Source of the DNA: Smittia aterrima
Lineage: Eukaryota; Arthropoda; Insecta; Diptera; Chironomidae
Length of the DNA: 64,000 nt
Assembly: GCA_033063855.1 (NCBI GenBank)
Contig: CP093829.1
Span: forward strand, 1,746,243 to 1,810,242
Reading direction: 5' to 3'
A program made the translations under genes and the position numbers. Every line of letters begins with the position of its first letter. Positions within the stretch are counted from its first letter, which is position 1. Under the pieces are notes generated by a model. It was not told the DNA's origin. It saw only the letters and a program-made list of their open reading frames with translations, and did no database searches. This document shows, piece by piece, positions 11,443-22,515 of the stretch.

Positions 11443-14400
11443 CTGAAAGAGATTACAATTTAAATTTCATGAATTGAGAGCTTTTAAGTTTGGGAAACAA
11501 ACCTTCTTCTGTAAGTACAGCTCGCAAACACTCCAAGAATCTCGGCTTCTTGTAGTGTCTCGGAATCTGAAGTTTAAGGAAACAAGTCGACGTTGAATGT
11601 CCGTATTCATTTGTCGCTACGCATTTCCATTCAGCTTGATCGACAATTTCCACTCTCTTGATCCAAAGATTGCAAATTCCAACGTTCTCCGTTGAAACTT
11701 CGTATCTATCGTTTGTGTTGTCGATTGGTAAATCATCGCGATACCACGCAAACTGATAAATTGGCTCAGTGGTGGCTTTAATCTGAACTGTGAATTTATA
11801 TTCCTCGTTAATTTTTGTCTCATTGCTCATCAAGCCTTTGATGAACTTTGGTGGTTGATTTCTTTGTTGTAATTCGATTTTCTCATTTTCATTTAATTGA
11901 TTTTGAATATCTTCAAGTGTGAGAACAGCTGAACTGCTTGCCTCGCCCATACAATTTCTGGCGATGCAACTGTAAGAACCAAGAGAGTTTGTTCCTGTCA
12001 GTTGATAGACATCACCGGGTTTGAGTTCGTGTCCGTCTTTAAACCATCGAAGAAGTGGCGTTGGGAATCCAACGACTTTACATTCGAATGAAACTAATCC
12101 TTCGTCGGTTAAAATTGCTTTTAGATTCTCCATGAATCGTGGTTTTCTGTAATTCTTCGGAATTTCCATGTGAACGAAGCAGGTCGAGATAGCGACCGTT
12201 CCTTCGTTACTTGTGATCGCGCATTTCCATTCGCCTTCATCACAATATTCCGCTGGTTTGATCTCTAAAATGTAAGAGCCAAGACCATCCTCGATCAATT
12301 TATATTTCTCACTTGATTCAATCTTTCCGTCTTTGTTGTACCAAGCAACTGCTTTTGGCCATGGCGGAACCATCACTTGACATCCAACAGAAATTGTGTC
12401 GCCAATTTTAGTTTTGATGCTTTTAAGTTCGCTTGTGAAAACTGGCGGAGGTCCTTGTGATTTGCTTGGTTGAATTGAACTTTCGCGACTTGCACGACCC
12501 GAAATGTGAAGCTTTGAGCTTGAATAAGTTCGTCCCATGCAGTTAACTGCTTCGCAAGTGTAAGTGCCGAGTGAAGTTGGATCATCTGGGTTTGCAGTGA
12601 GTGCAAAAACATCGCCAGCTTTAATTTCCTTTGAGTCTTTGAACCAACGTAGAACAGGAGTTGGAACTCCGACGACTTTGCACTCAAGAGAAACTGTTCC
12701 TTGTTCTGTTAAAATCGCTCGAAGCTCTTCAATGAATTCTGGAACTTTGTAGGCTTTCGGAACTAAATTCAAAAATAAAAGTTTATTAAAATTTGTTAAA
12801 AATGATTTTTAAAATATTTTACCTAAAACATTTAAAGTCGCTAAGCAAGAGTTTCGTCCACTCTGATTCTCAGCCATGCACATCCATTTTCCGCCGTCGT
12901 CGAGAGTGATTGATGATATTTCAAGGCAGAAGAAAGAACCTTCGTTCACAAAGTTGACACGATCATTTTCACAGATGCGTCGATCATTTCTATACCAAGT
13001 GACTCGAACATCTGACGCGCTTCTGATCTCGACCAGGAGCCTTGTGCGTGTTCCAACCTTCACCGCAAGATCATTAAGTCGACGAATAAATGTGGGCGGA
13101 TTATCACCAAACGATCGATCTTCAACCAACAATTCGATGTCCTTCTCCGCAGTTTCGCCTGATTCTGTCTTTGCGTAGAGTGTGTAGTGCCCAGCATCGT
13201 CTCGCTGAACGTGCTGGATCGCTAATTGAATCGCATTCTTTGTCTTGGTTATTTTAAACTTATCTGAGTTCGAAACTGGTTGGCCATCTCGTGTCCTGTC
13301 AATAAAAAAACGAAAAAAAAGTTTTATTTGTTTCGAGAAGGCAGATGATCAACAAAAAATGTTTTTAAAAAAGGAGAGAGATAGCTTTTAAATTATGCTT
13401 GGAATCCTCGACGTCAGCGACGAGAACATGCACGAGAAATGTTTATAAATAGAAGAAGAAAAAGCATTTTAGTATCTTCGTTAAATTTTCGCTCTTCAAC
13501 TCGATGAAAGGTACTAAACATATGACTAAGAGGAAGATGAGGAGTTGTGTATGTTTACTCATGTACACATCAGTGTCTGTTTGATGAGATAAACTCTCAG
13601 GCGAACTGCTAAATGCGCTTCAGAAATTCCTTGAGAAACGGTAAATATCTTGAGAAGAGTTTGAAATTTTCTCTTTGAAAATCATTTTTGTAAAGAAAAC
13701 TCTCAGAGAAAATAATTCACTGACAGTGAAAATGAAAACAGTTTTCGAAATAAACTTTTTGTAAGTTAATCAGGAATAGAGTCGATAGCCAATCATTTAT
13801 CAAACGTTAGAGCAAACTTAATCTTCAAAGCTTTTATATCATCAATTCATTTAAAAGTTTTAAATTGTCAAAGTTTGTTTTAAGACGCAACATTAAACTG
13901 CATTAAAAGTTTTCCTCGCCTGCACCATAAGAGAAGCTGTATACAAATTCATTTATGACTGTCAGCATTTCAAAAAGATTTGTACAGACTAGAGATCAGA
14001 CAAGTTCATTACAAATTCATTTGACAGCACTAGCGTGGCGAAGCTTTCATTCATTAAAAATGAAAATCTCCTCTCATACAAATTAAAACCTGAATTTCAT
14101 TAAAGCTACTGCATGACGAAACTTAACAGATTTAAAAGCAAAACAAATTTACAAACTGAATTTTAGATTTTCTTTTTCATCGTCGAGCAACAGATGATGG
14201 AGCGATAATGGAATTTAGCGTATTACTCAATTATTTCGTTGCACTTTCGAAAGCTTTCAAATATAATTGAAGTTTCCGAGTAAGTTTGGGTGTGGACATT
14301 GCTACCTTTTCAAATAAACCGATGAGTTTGATGAAACTGTGCTGTAAATTTTGTCAGCTCCATTGGCAGTTTTACAACAGTTGCTTCCCATTATTTAGAC

Positions 14401-17400
14401 ACGACAAATAACTTCTATTTCACTTCACAATTCCTTGAGGTTACAATTTTCTTTTCAAAATCCGCTATATTGAAGAGGAAACTATTTACAAATACATATT
14501 GACTTTTATTGACTTCTTTCTGTTTGATTTTTCTTCGAGAAAATTAAATTTCGAGACATACTGAGTTTGATGGTAAACTAAAAGAATTTTCGCCAGAGTT
14601 TTATTCTTCGCAATTCCTCGCGAGTAAATATACAATGTTCCATCAATGGCTTTTGAACAGGCTTCTTTTCCACTTTGAAAGTATGGCAAAGAGGATATTT
14701 CCCAATTTTGCAACGAGAACAGATGGAAAGCCTACTCTCAGAAAATAATTTAAAATTGGAGCAAATAAAATGGAAATAAAAATCTGTCGAAGAGTAGCAG
14801 ACGAGTTGTAATATGAAGAAAATCTTTTGATGATATTAAAATTTTTATTGGATTTGATTTTTCGAATTCAGTTGCTTTTGCAATGCCAGTGGAAGAATTC
14901 CCAGCAGATCGATTTCTCATAAAAGAAACTTTTCTCATAAAAAAAACATTGTCTCATTGTTTTGCGCACCGCATTCTTTAATTACTGCAAAATTGAGATT
15001 AATGGTTGAACTGGGAACGAAGAGAAACTGAATAGACTCATCATGCTTATAATAATCTCCTTAGAGCTTGGACACTAAGCCATCGGAATCGATGACATCT
15101 CACAACACATAAATCATCATTTCAGGATTTGGATGAAATTTTCCGGGACGCCCAGAATCGTTTAATAATTTTTAAACATTCCACACTTGCGGATATTTTC
15201 ATTAATTTTTATTTTCGCGAAGAGGAAAGTTGTGAAAAGAAAAATTGTTGTAGAAAATAGATTTGTTATTTCACTTTGACGGCGTTGGATTCAAGTGGAT
15301 GAGAAAAAAAATTGTATCATCGAACGCGTCTGTGAGTGGACGAACACGCGAAGAGTTTGCTTTTAGTTCTAGTCCACCCACGCCCTCCGTCGCATTCTTC
15401 TTTTCTCAAATAAATTTTCTATTTTTTCCCGCATCACTTTCGACTTTTTATGTAATTTGTCAGCAACCGCGTTAAATCGGATCAATTCACATCGCGCATT
15501 CACAATTTGGCTCAAGTGCATGAATGCAAACTCGTTCTATTATGCAAAAATGTTTCACAATCAAACTCAGATGATGCTCATGGTGTTTGAGATTATTTTT
15601 ACTCTTCGCCTCGTCGCTAGATTTATGGCCTCATATTTATTTTATACAAATTTTTTTGATGGTCACACTGAGTCCACGTCAAATAAATCAAAACTTTTCG
15701 TTGTTCGATCGAACTTTCACCACATTTCACTGCAACTTCGAGCTGTTGCTGTCTAAATAAAGATTCTGGATTAGGAAATTCCGGAAGACAGACTAGACCG
15801 GAGACGATTAAAGTAATTTCGAAAATATATTTCTTTCTCTTCCCGAGAAAATGATATTTTGTTTTCGATCGCGCGGTCAAACTCAAACTAGTTATGATCT
15901 TCGCTTTTCCTCGATGTCGTTTCCGAAAAAGAAATTCTCTCAATTTTTTTTTATATCTTGTGGGAAATTTACGGAAAATCTCTCATTTCCCTTCTCATTC
16001 GTCCGTTAAGTTCGTGAGATCAACAATCACAAAAGAAAAACTGCGATCGTCTCATTGGAAAACTGAGAAAGTTTGAGAAAATATTTCAGAGAGTTTCAAT
16101 GAAATAAATTTATTTTAAATTTGATAAAACTCAGGGTTTGCTCCAAAAATTATTCAGAAACTTGTTTCATATTAACAATGCATCATCATCAAATTATCAT
16201 TTAATTAGGGAACTTGCTGAGCTTACAAATTATTCAGAGAAAAATTGACTTCACTTAAATTACGTCGCACTTGGAGAAGAGGTGACAAATCCATTGAAGA
16301 ACAACGGTTACGTCTTTTAGAGTTACGTGATAAGTGAACATCCCTAAACTAAATTTAAAACGAGAGTTGGGGTTGTGTTTGAACATAATAATCCCTCGTA
16401 AATTAATTTTAATTGCTGTTTAAGCCTTTTAAAGGAATTAATTATCTCAAGGATACTTTCTTTTTCAAGGTCATTTCAGTCGTCTAAGATGAATCTATGG
16501 TTTGTCTCTCGAAATTGATTCCACGAATAATTGGACAAGTTCCCTGAAAAGCCATAAAACCACTACGATCATAATCATCAACAGGCCTCAGTCGAAATCG
16601 CTTTATTTTTACTGCCGCAAATTTTCGAGAGCTACGCAAATCGTAACCTTAGCACCGTAACACAATTTCTACGAGAAGCCAAACAGATTCCTCTTTGGAA
16701 TAATGTTCTCTCGTAGTATTCACTAATTCACTTTGCCAAAGGAAAAAACAGCAAAATAAAAGTCGGAAAGATTTATTTTTAAAATATTTTTTCTGTTATT
16801 TCGATGATTTTTGTTATTTTTAAATGTGTTCAGTCATTTTCACGTCTTCTTCCCTGCTTTGCAATGTTTTGTTCCATTTCGTTTGATCATTTAGAAAGAA
16901 AGTCACGAGCATCTTCTCGTCGCCTTCGACATAACGCATTAGCGACGAGATGATTGGTGAAGTTAGTTTTGTCATTTATTTATTACCTCGCCTGTCATGA
17001 CCGAGTCTTGAACTTCGTTGCTCTTCGATTGCTAGCTTACAAGAAGACAAGTTCGAACAAGCTTATTGACATTGCCAAGAAATTCTTTGCTCGTAATATT
17101 ATTACTTTACGAAAAATTCATTGAATCGAAACTTTGCTGAGCTTGAAGAAAAATTTCATTTCATTAAATTCTTCGTTTGATTATTGGATGGACATGAACA
17201 ATTTTATAATAAAATAAACTATTACATATTCATGTTTCTACTCTTTCGCATAGAATGAGGTTCCTCAGAGCTCTTTTGATTAAAATTGGGTTCATTCAAA
17301 GCAGTTTTAAACTTCTAAATTATCAAAGTTATGGTTTCCACTCAAATAATCTGAAAGCCACAAATTTACGATTCTTAGTTAAACTAAAGTTCAAACTCAC

Positions 17401-17516
17401 CATTCGATAGTAATCGTATCCAAGTCCGATGGCAATGTCTCAAACGTTGCCGATAGTTCGACATTTGAATCTTTGATGCAGCAAACTTTACTGTCGTTAT
17501 CCTCGAACTTAAACAT
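1..17516 (-). CDS. Giant Ig/PEVK-like muscle protein (titin-type), 5' part, runs off left edge
   Basis: Four exons join in phase: 17401-17516, 12823-13295, 11503-12762 and 11442 down to base 1, all with GT..AG introns. The start ATG at 17514-17516 is directly preceded by an in-frame TAA. The visible product is about 4430 residues with no stop. Order: seven I-set Ig domains (residues 1 to about 700), an acidic unique region, a long helical region with degenerate PLxEL motifs, then residues about 1761-4176 as near-identical 162-residue repeats, then a related repeat class. Alternating Ig domains plus a P/E/V/K-rich repetitive tail are typical of sarcomeric titin-like proteins (sallimus/kettin, zormin, stretchin-Mlck, unc-89). 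No kinase or Fn3 domain is visible here. A zormin- or stretchin-like assignment is possible, but I cannot settle the orthologue. A sarcomere location is inferred from the family. Confidence 0.85.
766..8010 (-). repeat. In-frame tandem array of 486-bp (162-aa) coding units
   Basis: Unit boundaries repeat exactly every 486 bp: 766-1251, 1252-1737 and so on to 7084-7569 (14 units), then a diverged proximal unit 7570 to about 8010. Interior units differ by only a few substitutions, for example at about 5290 and 5950. Each unit encodes about 105 residues predicted helical (VSIKNARRPSAEV, VLSLTCEKVAELS, SLVAKKTSDMILIKQ) and about 57 residues rich in P, E, V and K (VQPETPIEEKKEEKLPVEEK). One Cys per unit is conserved. 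There is no frameshift and no stop in the sense frame of the unit I translated in full. The helical plus PEVK-like reading is inference from composition. Confidence 0.93.
8330..9460 (-). repeat. Diverged helical motif series (xxPLxEL) preceding the array
   Basis: Within exon 4 the translated sequence repeats a pattern of A/L-x-P-L/I-x-E-L followed by a hydrophobic helix: TAKPLEEL (about 8348), LANPLVEL (8458), LAKPIREI (8577), LAQPLREL (8690), then looser copies LLDPLNIL and LKNPVEEL near 9060-9150 and PFILPLQEM near 9440. Spacing of the first four is about 110-120 nt (about 38-39 residues). They probably form short helical repeats, unrelated at nucleotide level to the 486-bp units. Confidence 0.55.
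11503..12762 (-). CDS. Giant Ig protein, exon 3 (Ig3-Ig6 and start of Ig7)
   Basis: Uninterrupted frame of 1260 nt between short introns of 60 bp (12763-12822) and 60 bp (11443-11502). It holds four Ig domains and the start of a fifth. Two types alternate. Ig3, Ig5 and Ig7 are one type, with an LTEEG-like entry, a WFKD strand C and a strand-F motif ending NCMG. Ig4 and Ig6 are the other, with PPxF entry, AWY strand C, EWKCA/EWKCV strand F and a CF(V/L) terminal strand. This points to duplication of a two-domain module. The 3' intron interrupts Ig7 after TEEG. Confidence 0.9.
12823..13295 (-). CDS. Giant Ig protein, exon 2 (end of Ig1, Ig2)
   Basis: The acceptor follows a T-rich tract (ttattgacag). 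The exon ends TTTTAG before GTAAAA. It encodes the second half of Ig1 (DDAGHYTLYAKTESG) and Ig2, which begins at PPTFIRRLNDL, has VTWYRNDRR as strand C and GGKWMCMAENQSG as strand F. The phase (473 nt after 116) joins exactly to exon 3 as LNVL-V-PKAY. Confidence 0.85.
13296..17400 (-). other. Intron 1 of the giant Ig protein gene (4.1 kb)
   Basis: Bounded by donor GTGAGT at 17400 and an acceptor ending tgacag at 13296. No coding exon, tRNA or transposon is recognisable. Short open frames within it (for example 14486-14713 and 15623-15943) have no recognisable similarity and no splice support. The intron is long compared with the other introns of the gene, so intronic enhancers are plausible, but no specific site stands out. 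A 13-bp imperfect inverted repeat lies at 16911-16954. Confidence 0.7.
17401..17516 (-). CDS. Giant Ig protein, exon 1 (start codon, first half of Ig1)
   Basis: Starts MFKFEDND and ends in GAATG followed by the donor GTGAGT. The split TGG codon supplies the core Trp of Ig1 (ITIEW / TRDG). In the ATG frame TAA lies immediately upstream, so no longer N-terminus exists in this exon. No signal peptide is present, as expected for a cytoplasmic sarcomeric protein. Ig1 lacks both canonical cysteines (Ala in strand B, Leu in strand F), which is tolerated in I-set domains. Confidence 0.8.
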
Positions 17517-20012
17517 TTAGCTGATAGCCGTTTCGTGTGTGAGTGTGATTATTGTGCATGAATTAGTTTTTAAATATTTGCAGAAATTATTATTCTGAAA
17601 AACAAATGATTTTATCTCGTAAACACTTTCAGTGTATGCAAAGCGCCTCCCGAGCGTTCACTGTGGCACTTCGCATAACTGCAAATTCACAGACAACAAG
17701 TCATTGCACTTTATTATGTTGATGCTATTTTAATTTTCAGATTATTTCTGACTTTTCTCGTAATGATTCTGACGCTTTTCGCTAATTGTTGAATTTATGC
17801 AGTCGCTCTCGTCGTTAAATTTGTTTTTAATTTGTTTTCGAAACAATTTTAGATGAAATTTGCATTTTCATTTTGAAGAATATTATTTGGCGAAGTTTAT
17901 TTTAGTTTCGTAGTAAGTTTTGATAAGAGTAAGACAACTCTTTTGAGACGTTCCTTCGCATGTCTCGTTAAAAGTTTGCCGTGAGTTGGTAGACTAATTG
18001 TGCAATTTTCCATGGAGAATCTCATTTTCAGATAATCATTTTCTGGCTTTTCTTTCTCATTCACTTCTTTCCCGTTTCGCCGAAAATAGCTTCACAGTAG
18101 CAGAGACCCAGTAACGTTCTTCAAAATATTATTTCAATCCGCATTAAACACAGCGAGCAAACAGCGAACGTAATTTTTTTGTTGTTCTTTCCTTACGTTC
18201 AATAAAAGCAGATCATATGAGCGAAAAAGAAAATTGAGTTTCTTCATAGATCGAGAGGAATCTAGAGAAGCACAAAATGTTCCGAGAGCGATTCAAGAGC
18301 AATCGTCAGTCTAGATTTCTTTGATTTAGTCTTGAAAATGAAAAATAATTTTTCTTCTCAGCAGACGAAGCCACACAGCGAGAAATTCTTTTTTGAATCA
18401 CTGAGAAAATATATGGAAGATATCAGAAGCGAATTGCGGTAGAAATGCACACAAAACTCGAGGGAGACGAGAAAAATTTTTGTTGCTTGATGCTGCGACA
18501 AGAACATATGCAACTAGAATGTAATTCCTCGAGTTTTTCTCTATAAATAATGTTGCAGAGAATGGCTTGCAATGCACAAAGTCAGAATGCAAGCGCACAT
18601 TAATGTTTATTCTCATCATGATCAACATCTCTTGCCGATTTACTTGGGAAATATTTTTCATCTCTATTAAAAAGACCAGGAAATGAATTCCAACTCTTCG
18701 TCATTAATTTTTTTTTATTTTTTAAGGGAAAATTCCTCCCTGCAATAACTTCGATGAGGAGAACTCATCAAGCAATCTCGCGAGATTCTTTTCAGATGAA
18801 ATGAACATTTTTTCTCTTTCTCGCGAATGTGGAAAATTAAAGTGAATTATGCAATAGCTTCAAATTTTCTTCGAAAGACAAATTGCTATTGAACATTCAG
18901 GAAATGTTTTGAGTTCCTTTCATTTCATTTTCCACAAAAGATTTCTTTTAGACGATCAGCTAACTTTTGCGAAGGAAACTTCAATCGCTTTTGTTTTTAA
19001 AACCGACATTGATTCTATCGATTTGAAAGTCTAATTATAGCTTTTCAATTTTTTTTTACTTCGATTTTCACCAAATAATTTTCTGCTAATTATGCTCGAT
19101 CATTATTATTTATTAATTTTATTCGGGAATTTTCCGACCGATTTTCATTAAGTTCTTCCAGATATTTTAATCAATAACACGCAACAGCTGATGATAAGAA
19201 TACTAACATCGATCATCCGGAACGATAAGAACAAAGTTAAACTCGCGAAAAATTATAAAAACACACGAAAATCATGAAAATTTTCACTTTTCTTCATTTA
19301 AAAATAAAACTTTTTTCTTTCTAAAAAGCAAAAAAAAAAGAAAATGTGCTCCGTGTCGTGAAAATTATTACGTTCTTCACCAGACTTTCAATCCCGAGTG
19401 AGCGCGGGTCTCCGAGATGAAAAATCTTTGTGGAAAACGATTTCTTCTCAGCCGGCGTAACTTTTGAAAAAGATTAAACTTTACATGTGTGTTGATGATA
19501 ATTGAGAGTTTTCTGAAAAGTTTTATAATTTTCTCCATCTCGCGAGATTCTCACGATTGCCTTGCGGCTCAAAGTAAAAATACTTACTCGCGCCAGACAA
19601 GAAACATTTCTCGCTGCGTTAATACGAAACATGCTGGGGATGTCAACACGTGTCTCTTGTTTTCCTTTTCACGACAATTTGTGACTTTCCTCGAAGTGTC
19701 TGTGTGACTTTAGCTCTCGAAAAAGTTTTTCCTTGACTCTCAAGAGATTCTTTTTCGAGATTCGAATGCCGGTGTTTAATTTTACTCGCAATCTGAAAAT
19801 CCCAGGAGATTCTTTTCTTTTTCCACTGAGCATTCATTTATTCTGTGAATGTGAACAACGTGAATAAAGTTTGAATGCAGTTTTTACTAGTTTTCAATTA
19901 AATAAAAAATTGATTTATTTCTTAAACCAAAAACTTATTTGGACGAGTCGGTAGAAAGCTCAAAAGTTTTCAAAGAGGAGTTAAATGCACTTTTTTCTGG
20001 AGAAAATTTCAT
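17517..20012. other. Intergenic: giant Ig gene promoter side and TMEM208 3' flank
   Basis: About 2.5 kb between the muscle gene start and the TMEM208 stop, both on the minus strand. The muscle gene 5' UTR and promoter should lie in the 17517-18600 part. No TATA box or initiator could be fixed with confidence. A string matching the MEF2 consensus (CTATAAATAA, 18541-18550) is present, but such strings are frequent by chance in AT-rich DNA. The 19900-20012 end holds the TMEM208 3' UTR. No further gene is seen. Confidence 0.55.
19914..19919 (-). terminator. Probable poly(A) signal of TMEM208
   Basis: AATAAA on the minus strand, about 94 nt downstream of the TMEM208 stop codon, in an AT-rich stretch. 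The distance is typical of a short dipteran 3' UTR. The cleavage site itself was not determined. Confidence 0.5.
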
Positions 20013-20722
20013 TTATCTCGAGCTCACTCGCTTCATTCGCCGCTCCATCTTCTTCTGTTTCTTTTCATTGGCTTGAGGATTTTGATCGTTATCAGACTTC
20101 TGAGCCAGCCATGGCTTGATAACTGAACCCCAAAGCATATAAATCGCTCTCAAAGGGCCGAGAAGGAGAAGGAACCAGAACCAATTGCTAAGTAGCGACA
20201 AGACTTGTGTTCCTGCTGTTAGGATGATTGTGTCTTTTACGTGTCTGTTGAAGATAAAAATATTATCGAAATGTTCACCTTGAAAAATGATCAAACTTAC
20301 TCTGCAACTCCTCCTTCACAATTCAAGTCAGTTCCTGAGTCAAGAATTGCGCCAGTTTCTGTGAGTTGTGGCCGACTCATCATCTTCATGAACTGATTCG
20401 CGGCGAAGTGAATCAAAAGTGTAATGATGGTCATTGTGATGATCGTTCCTGAGAAGGATTTAATGAGGAGAACAACGAGAAGGAAGATTGCACAGGCTCC
20501 GATCGACATCATCCTATAGAACTTGAGGGTAGCAACATTCTCTTCGACTATCTGCTTGGAACCTTTCGTTCCAACCTTTCCCTTCTTCTCACCCTGCGAA
20601 ATTAAGATTTATGCAACACTTTAATAGAAAAATCAATAAACATAATAACTTAAACACACAATCTTCATTAAGCAAGACTCTAATCTTAATATTTCACATA
20701 TTTGAAGTTAACTTACAGCCAT
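20013..20722 (-). CDS. TMEM208: Transmembrane protein 208 homologue (TMEM208/SND2 family)
   Basis: Three exons: 20717-20722 (ATG GCT only), 20301-20593 and 20013-20244, all GT..AG and in phase, giving 176 residues (human TMEM208 is 173). The N-terminus is basic (GEKKGKVGTKGSKQI), followed by EENVATLKFY, two membrane segments around MSIGACAIFLLVVLLI and TIITMTIITLLIHF, the conserved DLNCEGG(V)AEHVKD stretch, two more membrane segments (TIILTAGTQVLSLL, WFWFLLLLGPLRAIYMLW) and a K/R-rich tail. Family knowledge: ER multi-pass protein, counterpart of yeast Snd2, implicated in SRP-independent targeting of membrane proteins. It lies head to head with the ACK kinase gene. Identification rests on overall match to the family, including the KVGTKG and DLN..GxAEHxKD signatures. 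Confidence 0.93.
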
Positions 20723-21370
20723 TTTAATAAAGGAAATCTTTTATAAAGAACGTTCCAAAAATGTAAATAAAGAATCGCGGAAAACTCCAACTGTACAAGG
20801 AGCTTAGCTTATATTTGCAAAACGTTTCGCATCTCCGTTTCGCATCTTAGGGAATGTTCGAAAATTACGTAGAAAATCTAAGCTTCAGTTTAAAAGAAAA
20901 GATTTTTAATTATTCATCTTTCTTGCTCCAAAGAAAGATTATGAAATTAAAACTGAATAAATTTTTCGTCCAAAACAATGTCGACTACGTGATTTGTGAA
21001 CAATCCCTTCTACAGTACGTTCTGCAATCTCCGGAACAGTTGAGACAAGAAAATCTCTTCATCATCTCGAACGTTCACTGTTATGTAAATACTTCTTAAA
21101 TTGACGCAGAGATTAATAAAGAAACTTCGACAATTCTCGCTAAATTCCTATGAAATCTCATTCGTAGGAGAATTGAAATAGTGCAAAAGTCGAAGTGGAA
21201 TCAAGTGAAAGTGATTTAGGCTGTTATGATAATCTCAGAAGTGCGGTAGAGTGAAAATACATCATAGGAATTTCCCGTTTAAGAATTATCAATTCAATGA
21301 GCAATTACTGCGAATCTAATTAGATTCCTTAAGGTCTTATGAAGTAAATAAGTGAATCTCAGATTGAATA
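20723..21370. promoter_or_regulatory. Shared divergent promoter region of TMEM208 and ACK
   Basis: 648 bp separate the two start codons on opposite strands, so both 5' UTRs and core promoters must fit here unless distal 5' exons exist. The region contains a perfect 12-bp direct repeat at 20823-20834 and 20836-20847. An open frame at 20854-21099 (plus) has no recognisable similarity and probably lies in the ACK 5' UTR or promoter. The ACK start context is AATAATGG. Confidence 0.55.
20823..20847. repeat. Tandem 12-mer CGTTTCGCATCT x2 in the divergent promoter
   Basis: Two perfect copies of CGTTTCGCATCT spaced 13 bp start to start, about 100 bp upstream of the TMEM208 ATG. Chance of such a repeat in a promoter this short is low. 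I do not recognise the motif; it may be a factor-binding element or simply a local duplication. Confidence 0.5.
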
Positions 21371-22515
21371 ATGGCCTCAAACTTTCCCGAGCCACCTGAG
21401 CCGACTGAATGGCTTTTGGATCTTCTCACAGAATGTCAACTTCAAATGTTTTTCAACCCAATCAAAGACGAACTACAAATTACACGTCTAGCGCACTTCG
21501 ACTACGTTCACGCTGACGATTTAGCTAAGATCGGTCTGTCGAAGCCTCGAATTCGACAGTTGATGGATCATGTCAAAAAGAAAAAGACACATCAATGGCG
21601 TAAAAACATTTTGTCGAAGCTTATTGGGGGCGGAAAACAAATGAACCATCAACCCAGTGTCAAAAAATCTTCGAATGAATCGACGGCTTCAAGTGTGTCC
21701 CAGAATCAATCATCTTCTCAAGCCTTAACTTGTCTTATACATGAAAAAGACATTACTACATCAATAAAGCTTGGCGATGGTTCGTTCGGTGTTGTGAAAA
21801 GGGGAGAATGGGCTGCTCCCAACGGAAGCATACCTGTTGCCGTTAAAGTTCTGAAAGCCGATACTCTCTCGCCGCATGTCTTTGAAGATTTCTTCAAGGA
21901 AGTTCAATCGATGCACATGCTCGATCATCCAAATTTAATTCGATTGTTCGGAGTATGCTTGTCACAGCCAATGATGATGATAACTGAACTTGCAGAGAAT
22001 GGTTCGCTTCTTGATTTCCTCCGGAAGCAATGTAAAAATATCTCGCTCTCGCTCATTTGGAACTTTACTGTTCAAATAGCAACGGGCATGGCTTACCTAG
22101 AAACGAAGAGATTCCTTCATCGCGATCTCGCTTGTCGTAATGTTCTCATCGCGAAGGGAAACAAAATTAAAATCGCAGATTTCGGTTTGATGCGGGCATT
22201 GCCACAGGAAGACGAAGTTTATGTGATGACGGAGCACAAAAAAGTTCCATTCCCTTGGTGTGCACCGGAATCCCTTCGATATCGACAATTCTCTCATGCT
22301 TCCGATACGTGGATGTTCGCAGTAACGATTTGGGAATGCTACACTTTTGGAGAGGATCCGTGGGTTGGTTTGAATGGCTCTCAAATTCTGAAAAAGATTG
22401 ACCGGGAAGGAGAACGACTTCATCATCCTGACGCATGTCCGCCAGATGTTTATCAGCTCATGCTCCAGTGCTGGGACAAAACACCGACGGAACGACCCAC
22501 ATTCGCTGCTATCAA
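21371..22515 (+). CDS. Ack: ACK exon 1: SAM-like domain and kinase domain
   Basis: Begins MASNFPEPPEPTEWLLDLL, the usual ACK N-terminal helix region (LSKPRIRQLMDHV follows). The whole kinase domain sits in this single exon, ending at ERPTFAAIK with donor GTAAGT. The Ser-rich spacer at residues about 97-118 separates SAM-like and kinase domains. The intron that follows is 144 bp. Confidence 0.93.

Noticed and set aside
18541..18550. MEF2 consensus CTATAAATAA upstream of the muscle gene
   Set aside because: The degenerate 10-mer is expected about once per 2-3 kb in DNA this AT-rich. A single copy is not evidence, although the context is suggestive.
20854..21099. 81-codon frame in the TMEM208-ACK promoter
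   Set aside because: No similarity, no splice context; it sits where the ACK 5' UTR or promoter must be.
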